Assembly (NCBI GenBank): GCA_943704525.1
Contig: CALSCQ010001953.1
Location: forward strand, 1-29,504
From: Pigoraptor vietnamica
Lineage: Eukaryota > Opisthokonta > Filasterea
Length of the DNA stretch: 29,504 nt
Direction of reading: 5' to 3'
The position numbers and the translations under genes are program-made. The notes below the pieces were generated by a model. It had not been told where the DNA came from and did no database searches. It saw nothing but the letters and a program-made list of their open reading frames with translations. Each line of letters starts with the position of its first letter. Within the stretch, counting starts at the first letter, position 1. Below are positions 8,924 through 20,707 of the stretch, piece by piece.

Positions 8924-11900
8924 ATGGAGGACTCTGCAGAGTCGACGTTCATGCAAAATGTCGTCGTTCCGCTCGAGTTTCAGGTCAACAGCTTTGGCGT
9001 GGATTCGACCGGCGGATTTGCCGTGCTTGCTGCGTGGGTATCTCCGTACCTCATGCGCGCAGCTGCGTCATTTCCTTTATGGATTTGTTGAGCCTTAGGT
9101 GGCCGCGCGATGATGTCAGTCTGTCTTGGTGTCACGTCTATTCGCTCGCCGTGATGGGGTCTTATCCGCTGTTTCACGCTGTTCTCACGTGGACGTGCGC
9201 TTGTGACGCAGGCGAAAGGGCCTGACGGTGCTTGACCTCGAGAGCCCCCGCGAGGCCGTCAAGACAATCCTCCATAGCAGCAAGTGGGACGTCACCGATG
9301 TCGCGTGGAACCCCCACCTCTCCCGCGCCTCTTACATTGCGTCGACGGTGGGTTATATGGCCTGTTGCCGAAGGGTGCGGCCCATGGATGTGTGAGTTGG
9401 TGTTTCCGCTCGTGCGTGTCGAGTTCTTGCATACGCGCACGTGCGTCCCCCTTTAGTGGCACATGTGGGCATAGCCTACATTCTTCTCTCACTCGCTCGC
9501 TGCCCACGCGCGCACGCGTGCACAGTCCAATCAAAAGGCGCTTATCTGGGACGTCAATGACGAGAGGAACCCGACGACCGTGTTACACAACCACACGCGC
9601 GCCATCAGCGATCTCTGCTGGTCGCACTTTGAGGACTATATGCTTGCGACGTGTTCGATTGACACGTTCATTCACTTGTGGGACGTCCGCGATCCTCGAA
9701 AGGTGTCGACTTCGCTGTGCGCAAAGGGTGCGTCGATATATGCATTGCAGTGTGCCTAAGGACGCATGCGCATGCGCATGTCTCTGTGTATGTGTGTGTA
9801 TGTTGCGTGCGTGTGCGTGTGCGTGTGCGTGTGCATGCGTGCGCGCCATCGTCCTGCCTTGCAACTCATGCTTTCTTTATTGGGCAACAGCGGGAGCTTC
9901 GCAAGTCAAATGGAATCGTCACAATCCGCACCTTCTCGCCACGTCGCACGAGGGCGATGTGCGCGTGTGGGACATTCGGGTACGGTCGCTCGTTGCCAGG
10001 CTCGTTTTCCACTCGCTCTTGATCGCGGCCTCTTGCACTCTGCGCGCGCGTGACTCGATGCATTGGGCTGTGAATTCTATGGCACTCTATTCATGCGCCA
10101 TTTCTTGCGAGCGCAGAAGGGCTCTGCACCCGCGATATACATCACGGGACACATGTCGAAAATCTACGGCATGGATTGGTCCCGAACTCACGAGCACGAG
10201 CTTGTCACGGCAGGCCAGGACCGTCTCGTCAAGGTGGGCTTGTGTGCGTGCGTGCGTTCGTATGTTTGTGTGTGTATATGGAGTTGGGTGTGTGACACGT
10301 GACGTGCACATGCGTGCGTCCATGTGTGTATAATGTGGTGTGTTCGCGCGCGTATAAGGGCGTGGGTGGGTGTACACAATTCATTGCGATTGATCTGTTG
10401 CTGTGCTCAAGCATCTCACATTGTACCGTTTTGCAGTTCTGGAACATAACGCAACCGCGCGTGTGCCAAGAGACCCTCACTGCGTCTGCGCCAGTGTGGC
10501 GCGTAAGATACACGGTGGGCTTTCGCAGCCACGTGAAGCACATGCGCCTCTCACGAAATGCACTTGCCCTATTCGATGGTCAAGCACACAAATCCAACCG
10601 GCGCGTGACACTGACCTTCCGCTGTTTCCGCAGCCGTTTGGCGAGGGCGTTCTCACGGTAATTGTCCCGCAACTGCGCCACAACGAGTCCTCGCGGCACC
10701 ACGTGCACCTGTGGAGCCGCCGAAATCTCAAGACGCCCGTCCACGCATACGTCGGCCACACCGACATTGTGCGCGAGTTTGACTGGCGCGTGCGCGGCAG
10801 CGACGGTGGGTGTGTGGGGCAGTTTCACACGAGCGAAAATGCGTTTGTTCTGCATCGATGAACAGTGTCCCTTTTTGTTCCTCCTTTTTCTCAACTAATC
10901 ACTTCTTTGCACGACCGTTCCCACCAGACCTCAGCCAGTTTCAGCTCGCGACGTGGTCGAAGGATCAGACTCTCCGCCTGTGGCGCATCGATCCCCTCCA
11001 CCAGCAGGTCTGTGATGGCCGACTTCCCAAGTTGTGTGCCTAAACGTCCCTCTGCCCTGTGTGGTCCGCGTGATTGCCGTTCTGCTGACATCTGTGTTTA
11101 GTGCGTGTGTGTTTGTGCGAGTGCGTGTGTGTGGAAGAGGGGAGGGAAGGGGTGTCTGTGTCTCTGTCGCCGTTGTTCAACTTCAACTTTTTGAAGGCGT
11201 GCGGCCACACACCGCGAGGCCCCATGCTGGCGGACGTCGCTGTCGAGCCCGACGTGCCATCCGGGGCAGTCGCGCATGTCGACGCCGCCGCCACCAAGCC
11301 CGTCGTTCCTCCGAGCGTTCTCTACGGGGGAGACCTTGCGCAGGAGTTTGCAAACATCAACTTCAACATGCCCAACGTCGTCATCGAGAAGGTACGTAGC
11401 GCACGCGTGCGGGGCTTGCATGTGGTGTGGTGTGGTGTGTGTGTGTCTGTGTGTGTGTGTGTGTGTGCGTGGGCGTGGGCGTGGGCGTGCGTCTGTGTGT
11501 GGGTACGCGGTTGTGTGTTGGTATCATATGCTCTCCATTATGCCGGCACTGTGGCGCTCAACCCCTTGCTGTCTCCCAGTTCAACGCGACGCACCGCAAC
11601 TGCGTCGTCACAGCAAAGGGCACCAGCGGGCACATGGTGCGCGTCCTTATATCCTTCCCCGCGCTGTACCCGAACAACGCGTCGCCGTCGTTTGAATTCC
11701 TCGCCAACACGACCGTGCCGACGTCCGTCAGGGCGCGCATGACAGAGGTGGGAAGGGCCATGGAGGCTACCTTTTGGCACGTGACAGGCGTACCGTTAGT
11801 CAGACTACGGTGACCCCTCTATACAACCACTACGCCGCCATGGTATCGTGTGCCGCGTTCCGTGCGTCTCACACGCCCCCCCCCCCCTCCCGCCCCTCTT

Positions 11901-14900
11901 TGTATTTTATATTCCACAGGTGTTGAATCAGAAGGCGCAAGGTTATGTCGCGCAGAGCCGCCCGTGTCTTGAGCCGTGCCTCCGCGAGCTTGTCAACCAG
12001 GTATTTGTTGATTGAGACCGATATGGGGGGGGGGGAAACGAAAGTCAGATCCGCTTACAATACGAGCGCGTGTCCATCGACGATCCCACTGTGTGCAAAG
12101 AGTTGCGTGCGCACCTGCGCACTGCCATTGCCTTTGGTCCGCCTGAGTTTGGAAGGTCTCATCGACACTCTCTTTCCTGTGCCACGCAGCTTGCGTCGTT
12201 TGCGCATGGGGAGTCAAAGGCGGCACAGGCGTCATCCCCCGCCAGGGACGAGACGGTGCCCTTCCCGCGCCTCTCCGGCGCCGTCTTCTGCGCGAACGGT
12301 GAGCGGATGTGCCCTCGCGCGCTGTGTTGCTCTTGCTTGGCAGACTTCCACAGTGGCTCAGCTTTGACCTGTTCTCCCTCACCCACCTACCCGCCCCCTT
12401 CCTCTGCATCGGCGCTCAATCGGACGACAGGTGCGCTTGTATCGTTCAGTGCGCGCCTTCGACGCCCCGGCGGACGCGTCATGCCGCGCTCATACGATCG
12501 CCTTCGTGCTTTTGCGGCCGAAGTGGGAACGGGAAGCGCGCTCGTCTCTCGCAGGAACACCGGCTCTCTCTTCACCCGCAATCCCTCGGGCTCTCTTCGC
12601 ACGGCAATAGCGCTCGACCGCGCCGCGGGCATGGGTGGTTTCGGTTCGTTTGGCGGGCTGAACAACGCGATGCAGTCGGCGCTGTCCGGACTGGAGGCGG
12701 ACCCTGCGGGGGCGTCTGCGCTGCTTGGCGGCGGTGCATCACCGGGCGACGATCCCGACGCCGACCTGTTTGACGACGGCATTGGGATGTCGGCGTACTA
12801 CGGCAAGAGGGTGTGTGTTGGCGTCTCCTGTGTTTGTGTGCTTGTCGTGTGCCGTTTGCGTTGCAAGTGTACCACTCTCGAGTTTGCGCGTGACTTTTGC
12901 TGTCGCAGGCTCTCCCCGGCGGCCGCTTTGCTCGCCCTGGATCGCCAACATCAAGCGGCGCGAGCACCCCACAGCCTCACCGCGCGGGCTTCGGAAAGGG
13001 CGCTGAGGAGCGTCGTCCGGCATCACCGTCCGTCGTCGCCATTTACGACGCGTCGGTCGTCATGCCGATCTCCCGAGCCCTCGGCGAGCTCTACACGTGC
13101 GTTTCTGCGCTGTTGTTGTTAATTTTGGGGAGGGGAAGAGAATGCTTTGCAGCGTGGTTCGTCGCATCTTATGTGCCCGCTCCGCTGGTCGTCCAGATTG
13201 TCCGGCGCGACGCCTGCGGACGTGTGCCGTGCGAATGCAGCCGCGGCACGCGTCGTGCGAAGGGAAGACCTCGTGCAAATGTGGCTTGCGGCGTCGCTCG
13301 TGCTGGACCCGTGCGTCGTGGGCCCGCAGAGCCTCCTCTTTGTTCGTCTGCATCAACTCGCGGCCGCGGGGACGCATAGGGGGAAGTCGAGTACGCGGGA
13401 CTCCCGCGGACCATGCCCCTCGCTGGAGGCGCTGCTGTCGCCGTGGTCGTCCCATCCTTTCGCCCGCAACATGTTCGAGTCATAGTGGGTTGAATGTGTT
13501 TTCCATTTCTATGAAGACTGTCCGCCTCCTTTTGTCGTGCATTGTAACTGCCTATCAGTTGGACCCCAATCACTCTTCTGACCAACGCGGCTGTGCTGTG
13601 TTCGATTACAGTCTCCGTCACTACGAGCAGCAGCGGGACGTGCAGACGCTTGCCATGCTCGCGTGCGTCTTTGCGCTGCCGGATGCGCGCGCCTTGTCTG
13701 CCGTTGCGGCGATCAATGGCGCGGCTTCGAATGTGCCTGGAAGCGCCGTGACAGGGCGGCGCCACAAGCCTAATCCTTACGCGGTGGGTTGCGGTTGCTC
13801 CGATGTAATCAACACAAGCGCATGTGCACTCACTCGCACTCGTGCGCCTGCGTCATTGCATCTCGCAGAAGCGGGATGCCAGCGGAGGGCCCGTCCACGC
13901 GCACCACCAGTCCATATCAATGTCCTCGCCGATACACGGGCCCGTCTCTCAGAGTGTGTCGACGATCTCTCTGCCCGCGTACTCGCCGTCGCAGCCGGTT
14001 CCAATGGCCTCGTCTCAGCAACAAATGGTGGCGCCGACATCCTCGTCCAGTCTCGTGGGTTCGATTGCGAGCGCCATCGCCGGCGACCGATACGGCCCGT
14101 CGGACATGGACTTTTTCGGCGTGTATGGTGCCAAAGACTCCCTTCAACAGCGTAACGATCCTCACCAGCAGCCGCAGACGCAGCAGCAGCAACAAAAGGG
14201 GAACGCGGTGGTGGAACTCGAGAGGCGCGCGGAGGACTGGATGTGAGTGTTTTTTGGCAATCTGGTCTTGGGTATCATGCAATTGGGGAGAAGGGCTCTG
14301 CTGTCGGATGTGCTGATTCTTTGCCTTGTTGCAGGATGCTTGACCCACGGCGTGCGTCGGTCTTTGACGCCTATCGCCGTGCGTATGCGGACATTTTGTA
14401 CTGCTGGGGAGAACTCGAGTCGCGTGCGGAAGTGCTCAAGTTTGTGACGGATCCCCCGAACCCCCACATTGGAATTGGTCAGTAATCGCCTTAGTTTTTT
14501 CTGCTTGTTTGTTTTGAGTTTTTTGTGCGCCATATGGCTGTATGTGCATCCTTTTAAGTGTGCCCTCTCTTACTATTGACGTTTTATCTGAACTTCGAAT
14601 AGGCTTCGAGCCCCTCTGCCGGTGGTGCAGCGTGCGCACATTGCGCGGTCCACGCTGCGACGATTGCAAGCAGCTGGGCTTCGGATTCGCGTGTGCCGTG
14701 TGTCACGTCGGCATTCGAGGTGGGTCTCTTTGGTGTTCCTCGGTGTCGATGAGAAACACGCGATATTCAGTTGCGACTTTGTGTGCAGCTGTTAAACTGC
14801 GTTACCTACTTACATTGATATTTTATTTGCAGGCATGTCGACGTTCTGTGTGGTGTGCGGTCACGGTGGCCACGCAGAGCACATGGAGGCCTGGTTTGAG

Positions 14901-14969
14901 ACGCACGCGCTCTGCCCGACCGGCTGCGGATGCCGGTGCCAGGACGCTGTTTCGGAGACGATGGGATAA
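8924..14969 (+). CDS. WDR59: WDR59, GATOR2 complex subunit, 20 exons
   Basis: WDR59 is a GATOR2 subunit; GATOR2 opposes GATOR1 at the lysosome/vacuole and so supports amino-acid activation of TORC1. Exons: 8924-9033, 9212-9347, 9526-9727, 9891-9979,10117-10233, 10437-10514, 10634-10805, 10928-11007, 11197-11391, 11580-11747, 11920-12000, 12049-12298, 12431-12810, 12909-13096, 13197-13484, 13612-13783, 13869-14242, 14335-14477, 14603-14719, 14833-14969. Phases agree throughout and give 1158 residues (human 974). Residues 1-328 are the WD40 propeller (GASQVKWN, LATSHEGDVRVWD, LATWSKDQTLRLWR); about 329-476 an RWD domain (FPALYPNNASPSFEF); then the alpha-solenoid (RREDLVQMW, RDVQTLAMLACVF, AEVLKF); and at 1027-1158 the zinc-binding RING-like tail (CAVCH, CGHGGH, CPTGCGC). 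Extra length is mostly low-complexity linkers in exons 12-14 and a Gln/Ser-rich exon 17. The acceptor of exon 9 (ttgaag) is the weakest. Confidence 0.95.
9773..9842. repeat. GT/GC-rich simple sequence in WDR59 intron 3
   Basis: GTGCGT/GCATGC-type simple sequence inside the intron 9728-9890, GT on the sense strand. Confidence 0.7.
11428..11520. repeat. GT/GGGCGT-rich simple sequence in WDR59 intron 9
   Basis: A (GT)n tract followed by GTGGGC repeats lies in the intron 11392-11579, GT on the sense strand. Confidence 0.75.
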
Positions 14970-15499
14970 ACCAATTTAAAAAAAAAAAAAAAAAAAAACC
15001 GCTCAACTGTTTTCATTATCACATTTTTAATGCGCGCCTCAAAGTTGAGAGACTAGGTTGGTCGTGTGTGTACCGTCTTGCATTCGAAGTGTCATCTGCT
15101 CTTTCTGGCGAGATACAACCCCTCCTGTTCTCCAACGTTGACGGGAAGTGCCATCCCTCAACATATACTGTATGACGTAAGTTCGTGTATTGCAGTCCTG
15201 ATCAGTCGGCTGCATTACTTCAGTTTAAAGACTCACAGCACATGAGCCCTCAACTGACAACAATTTTACTGAACAGGCACAGCGCAGTAATTGACGACAC
15301 TGACGACGGCTAACTGGCTGCAAACTGACGCCTTGGCAACAAGGCCGAGTATTCAATACTTCGTATGTACATTTTTCAGAATAGTAACCGTTGTCGGGTA
15401 AAAAAAACAAAAGGCGCTGCGAGCAAACTGCAGCAGCGACATGTCGCGTCACATTTGAAGCCCGTTCAGCGGCACCCCTGCGGCCGGCCGGCGGCTGCG
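14970..15499. other. Intergenic region after WDR59, with a 21-nt poly(A) run
   Basis: About 530 nt between the convergent WDR59 and RING genes. Nine nt after the WDR59 stop a run of 21 A begins (14978-14998). The rest is more AT-rich than neighbouring DNA and has no convincing gene or RNA; it presumably holds both 3' UTRs. Confidence 0.7.
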
Positions 15500-17752
15500 C
15501 TAGTAGCACTGCGCGCTCCGTTCCAGCGTGAGGGCGAGGCTCCTGTCCGAATACGCGCGCGTGATGACGTCCATCAGCGCGCCCTCAAACGCAGTGCGGT
15601 CTTCCGCGGGGGACTCGGGCGGCGCAGGCGCGTTCTTGATGCGCATGTACTGCAGAGGGAGAAGAATGCAGGGCATATTAGTAGGCGTCACACAAGGCAG
15701 CAACCGTCATGCACTGTCATCGTCGCAGAAGGGAAGCGGCTGCACGGCAAGTGTCGGCAAAATAGATCCCTGCTTGCAGTTCGCAACTGCGCATCGCGTG
15801 GAGTGCATTGGTTGCGCAGCAGGACGCACCCTGTCCGTTGCGGTGGCCGTGACATCGTTGTAAAGCGCCTCGTCCATGTCGCCCAGCTCGAGAAACGGGA
15901 GCGCAAGCTGGCGCGCCGTCTCCAAAACGACGCGGCGGCGGCGCACAAACGCGGGCTCGTGCAGGAACGTGGGTGACACCGAGAGGGGCGCGCGTGCGGC
16001 AGGCGGTGGGCTGACGAGGTCGATGAACTCGGGCGAAGTGGCAGCCGCGCCAACGGCCTGTTTCGCCCTGTGCGGGGGCGTGGGGGTGCAGAGATCAATG
16101 GGCGCGAAGTACTGGGACGTGCGACCGACGCCGCCGTTTCCGTTCGCGTCGTTCGAGGCGCCGGCTTCGGAGAGCGGCGTCGACCTGCGATGAATTTGAC
16201 GAGAAATTACATCAAAACACTTAAATAAGGAGGGAAAACACAAACAAAACCGTTCGAATTTCAAGACAAACGGCGGCGCACGCAGCGGCCACGCGCGCGA
16301 CGCACCGTCTGCCCATGTCAACCCACGCGCCCTGAGCGACCCGGTGTGTCTGCGGTGCGGGGCGCCGGTACTCTGCAGCCGCGAAGATGTCCTGACGTGG
16401 GGCTTCGGCAGCGCGTCCCGCTTGCTCGCGACGAGGCACCCGAGCGTGCGCACGACCGCTGCGGTTGGGACGCAGCGGCGATTCTGCAGCTGCTCACAAG
16501 TCAGCACACAATTGCATTCCGACGTGTGAGATCTGGCATTAAAGATGTCACAACAGTGCGCTGAAGCTCACCATCGCCCGGGCGGGTCATAAGTCGGTGC
16601 AGTTGCTCTCGCCAATTGTCCCTGTGAGGCGCGAAAAGCGAAAGAGAAAAGACCTCAGATCAACACGCGGCCACAGGGGTTGAATCCCGTTCAACTCTAA
16701 ACAAACATGTCGGATCAGCTTAGAGCACATACGTGCGTCCATTGACTCCACTACGCTAAACAGAGGGAAGAACACGCGACGGCGGACCGCACCCTTCGTC
16801 AGCGCACTCGCTGTCGTCAATGAACCCGTCGTTGTAGTCGTACTCGTCCTCTTCGCCGCCTTCCTCCTCCTCCTGAAAACAGCGGACGGTTCAGCGAGCG
16901 AGGGGACGGGCGCCAATCGCATACTGGCCACGCTCGTCGCCATCACTCTCACGACCGGTGTCCAATATTGCGGTCGCACACTGACGTTCGCAAGACGACA
17001 TAGTAATATAGTAGGACTTCCGCACGCATACACGCACGGTCATACACGCACGCACACACGTACACGCGACTCCTTGGCGTTATCCCACCTCAGGAGGCGC
17101 ATTCTCCACGCCGTCGCCGCCCGCGCCGCCCTGGTTCCCGTCGTCCTCCCACGCCATGTTGACGAGGTTCGACTCGTCGTCGTCGTCGTACCACACGCGC
17201 TGGCGACGGTCGTCCATGAGGCGCGTCTTGTGAAACTCGACGTAGCGGCCGTCCTCTAGCTGCAAGCGCGTACGTTAGCGGGGGTGCGAAAGAGAGCCTG
17301 CGACGTAAAGGGCATCACATAAAGCACTCGGCGCACATGTGCGCACACGCACCCTCTCGTTAATGACGACGCGGAAATACGTCTTGCACAAGGGACACGA
17401 GTTGGTGACCTGCATAATGAATGGGGAGGGATGGGATGTGAAGGGGGCTTGAAGTAACAGAAGGCCTACTGCATTGCGTTCGCGAACAACCACACCAATG
17501 TCGCACCGACAGCGGAGGCAATAGCAGCAAAGGCCAACGAAATGCGCGAGAACGCACCTTTGCCCACTCTTCGATGCACGCAATGTGGAAAAAGTGGTCG
17601 CACATGTTCAGTCGCCCGCGCTCGTCCGCAACGAGCTCGAGGCAGATGGGGCACGTGAGGTCCGCGGCATCGGATGGGCGACGGGGCGCGCGAAAGGAAG
17701 ACACGGTCGTCTTGTTGCGCAGACGCGCAGCACGACGCGGCCCCTCCGCCAT
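15500..17752 (-). CDS. RING-H2 protein, probable E3 ubiquitin ligase, eight exons
   Basis: A likely E3 ubiquitin ligase by virtue of its N-terminal RING, in the style of the PHRF1/TOPORS group, though only the RING is recognisable. Exons: 17752-17558, 17409-17353, 17259-17089, 16872-16793, 16621-16572, 16483-16306, 16184-15830, 15649-15500; GT-AG and in phase, 411 residues. Zinc ligands are C34, C37, C51, H53, H56, C59, C70 and C73 (TCPICLELV, MCDHFFHIACIEEW, SCPLCKTYF), split by intron 1. It is followed by LEDGRYVEFHKTRLMDDR, an Asp-rich stretch, an acidic Glu/Asp/Tyr segment (EYDYNDGFIDDSE), a disordered basic-to-Pro/Ser region and a helical C-terminus (RRRRVVLETARQLALPFLE, TAFEGALMDVITRAYSD). 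Substrates are unknown. The acidic middle would suit a nuclear or chromatin role, which is inference. The exon 4-5 junction was chosen by phase. Confidence 0.85.
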
Positions 17753-18204
17753 GGTGAGAGGGCGGGAAGTTGTAACGCAAGACGATTTCAAATCGCTTGT
17801 CGTTTGCAGGTCAAAAGATGGGGGTCTGCGCGCTTGGCGTGAAAGCAGAGGAATGAGGGACGCGTCCAAGCGAACGCAGAAGGGAAGGCGAAGCAGACGG
17901 CTATTGTGACGTTGCGGAAGTGCGGGTGTGTGTGTGTGTGCGACCGCGCCGTTTGAAATTTCAAACTGGCGAGGGCGCGCCATTTGATCACGCTGAGCCA
18001 ACAGCCCGTGACGTCATGCAGGCACCATGAAACAGCAAGCACTGGGAGCGACGGCCAACAGTCGTTTATTGTGCGGCGTCAGAGAGTTCGTGTGTGTGAG
18101 TGAGTGAGTGTGTGTGTGTGTGTGCATGCGTGTGCGAGTGTAGGCCTCGCATTCTATTTGTGCTCGCACGCGTGCATGTAGCGTGATTTTCGGCAACGAC
18201 AGCA
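17753..18204. promoter_or_regulatory. Divergent promoter between RING gene and RsfS, with a 16-bp palindrome
   Basis: This 452-nt region serves both start codons. It contains the perfect palindrome GTTTGAAATTTCAAAC at 17951-17966, a related TTTCAAA at about 17785, and a GT/GTGA simple repeat at 18089-18140. No TATA box is obvious. Function of the palindrome is unknown. Confidence 0.5.
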
Positions 18205-19721
18205 ATGTTCGCCATCGTCGGCACCGCGCGCGTCTGTCGCGGTGCCTTACGGGGACCAGTGCAGGCCCTGCGTTGCGCGCTTGTGCCAACAACGACGCGC
18301 GCCCTTCCCGCCTCGTGTTTGGGGAGAAGGTCTCTGCACGCGAGTGTCGCCCTTGCGCTTCCACGTGGCAAGCGGAGGGCATCAGACTCGGAGGGTGCGG
18401 AGCCGTCCGCTCTCGACCATGACGGCACCGACGCGTTTGCGGCGCAGCGCTTTGTCTTGCGAGAACAACTCAAGATCGAGCGCGTCTCTGTCGAGCCCGC
18501 GCAGCTGCCGAAGTCGCCCGTGGCGCCCATGCACGACATACGACCGAAGATCGGGGCGTTCGAAGACGGCGCTAGCGCGGATGCGGAGAAAGGTGAAGGG
18601 CCCGTCCCACGCCCACCACGCGTCGGTCACTTTGAGGACGAAGGCGAGACACGTTCGAAGCACGTGGCGGAGAAACCTGCGCCTGAAGTGCCACAGAAGA
18701 GTGTGCCGTTGCGCGAGGCGGAGCGGAAAGTTCGTGACGAAGGTACGCGGACCGTGGAAGGGGCGTCCGCGAGCGATTCGAGCGATTCGAGCGACTCGAG
18801 CAGCTCGGACTCCGAATCCGACTCTGATTCTTCCAGCGGATCAGATGGAGAGGGCGACGTTGCGAAAGAGGGCGGGGACAAGGGTCCGTCTCGCGTCGTG
18901 AGTCTGCGGGAACAGCGCACGCAAGCAGCGACAGATGGCGCCGCCAGCGCGGAGCTGCGTGGATCCCGCGGGCCGTCGATTTTGGAGAGACTGGCTGAGG
19001 AGGACGAGACACTGCGAAAGGACGCCTTGCGCCCGTTTGTGACGGCCAAGCGGGTCGAGGATCTCGACGCGATACCAGAGTACTTTGGGCGGACAAAGTT
19101 CAAGCCCGAGCTGCCGGCGAACGCGATGGACGTGCGCGAGATTGTCGGGCACCTGCTGGCCATGAACGTGGAGCACATGCGCGTCGTGCGCGTGGACGAC
19201 CCGACGGTGCTCGCGGACTACTTCGTCTTTCTGAGCGGCAAATCGCAGCGGCACGTGACGGCCATTGCGAAGGATTTCGCAAAAATGGTGCGTTATGCTC
19301 GGCATTGTCCTCGAGTTTGAAGTTATCTGTCTGTGCGCGCGTGTCTGTCTCTGTGCATGTGTGCGTGTGTGTGCGTCTCTCTCGTGCATGTGTGCATGTG
19401 CATGTGTGTGTGGGTGCGTGGGTCGTGTGCGTACACACTATTGACTACATCAGTTTTCGCACGTTGTCAACTCTTAACTGCCCACTGCGACAATAGCTCA
19501 AGCACCGGCCGATATACGGCAGCACCTTTTCGCTACCGCGCCGCAACAACGACTACGCCTGGCGCATTATCAACGCCGGCAACGTCGTCGTCCACGTGTT
19601 CGCTCACGAGGCCCGCGAGTACTACGACATCGAGCGCCTCTGGATTCTCGGTCCGGACAAGGACGAAAAGATGCAGCGCGCGATCAGGTTGAACGAGCGC
19701 GCGCGAGAAAAGAAGGACTAA
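18205..19721 (+). CDS. MALSU1: Mitochondrial ribosome silencing factor, RsfS/iojap (MALSU1) family
   Basis: RsfS/MALSU1 proteins bind uL14 on the large ribosomal subunit and take part in mitoribosome large-subunit assembly or block subunit joining. Two exons, 18205-19287 and 19497-19721, join in phase 0 (donor gtgcgttat, acceptor caatag), 435 residues. The iojap domain is at about 308-425: DVREIVGHLL, ADYFVFLSGKSQRHVTAIA, then GSTFSLPRRNNDYAWRIINA, GNVVVHVFAHEAREYYDIE, RLW. The N-terminus is Arg/Ala-rich and looks like a mitochondrial presequence (MFAIVGTARVCRGALRG). Between them lies an unusually long disordered part with two related segments (GAFEDGASADAEK, GHFEDEGETRSK) and a Ser/Asp/Glu tract at about 188-218. 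Bacterial RsfS is near 105 residues and human MALSU1 234. The intron is GT-rich. Confidence 0.93.
19332..19420. repeat. GT-rich simple sequence in the RsfS intron
   Basis: GTGTGC/GCATGTG simple sequence occupies the front of the intron 19288-19496, GT on the sense strand. Confidence 0.7.
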
Positions 19722-19796
19722 AGTGCGAACGCCCCAAGGAAGACCCCTAGCTCTCCTATTCTCTCGATTGTAATAGACGAATGCGTTGGAGACTTT

Positions 19797-20674
19797 TCAT
19801 GCCGCAAACGAGTCGACACCCAAAGCTCGATTTCCGACCCAACCGCGAAATGGCCCGCCATCGGCCGTCAGAGAAGCGCACGCGGCAACATAGTCGGACG
19901 AGCGCCCCTTGAGAGCGGCATACGTGGAAGCGTCAGCATAGCTGCTGAGGAGGAGGGGCGGTGTTAGTCGACCAGCAGAAACCCACACGCAGCGCAACGT
20001 ACAGCATCGTTAATAACAGTGGCGAAGGCAAGGCACCATACGCAACTACATACACGGACACACACGCACACACACAAAAGACGAACCCGCTCATCGCTGG
20101 CGCTGCGCCCTTTTCGCCCACCGCAGCGATCGTTTCCCGAAAGAGCGAAGCCATCGAAACCTTGCAGAGCAGCGACCTTGCCTTCGGTGGCCAGCCAGCC
20201 CCGCCGCACGTGACGCCCTGCTTGCGACCCCTCGCTGTTGCCTCCTGCTCGGGCATCCCCTCCCACCATGCCAACGACGAAGACGCGCCCACCATTCTCG
20301 GAGCCTTGGCGCCGGCGCCCGCAGCCGTCCGGGCCTCGTCCTCCACAGACTCGCGATCGCTTTCAAACACGAGCGAAGTGTGTCCAACCAGTGGCACTCT
20401 CCGCGCGTAACCCTCCGGCAGTCGCAGTGCGGCGACGTCCACGCGGCCGACGATGGCTCGCACAAGGGCGCTAGAGTTATAGTGGCGCCCCACGACAAGC
20501 GAGTCGAGATAGATTGGGCCAACTAATGACGCGAGCAGGGCACCTTGCAGGCCGACGACCGTCCACCGCGCAATCTTATCGCTGCACGACATGGACTGTC
20601 GTCGAAAAGGGAGTAGGCGTACATGAGTCTCGTTGTGTCCAACACATGTTCACACATAGACCACTGATACATAC

Positions 20675-20707
<33 letters not shown>

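Noticed and set aside
12124-12192. A possible 34-nt intron (gtctcatc...cacgcag) in WDR59 exon 12
   Set aside because: Its removal would break the reading frame, while reading through keeps it, so it was kept as exon.
14978-14998. Poly(A) run as evidence of a retroposed gene
   Set aside because: The adjoining WDR59 has 19 introns and no target-site duplication was seen, so a processed copy is ruled out.
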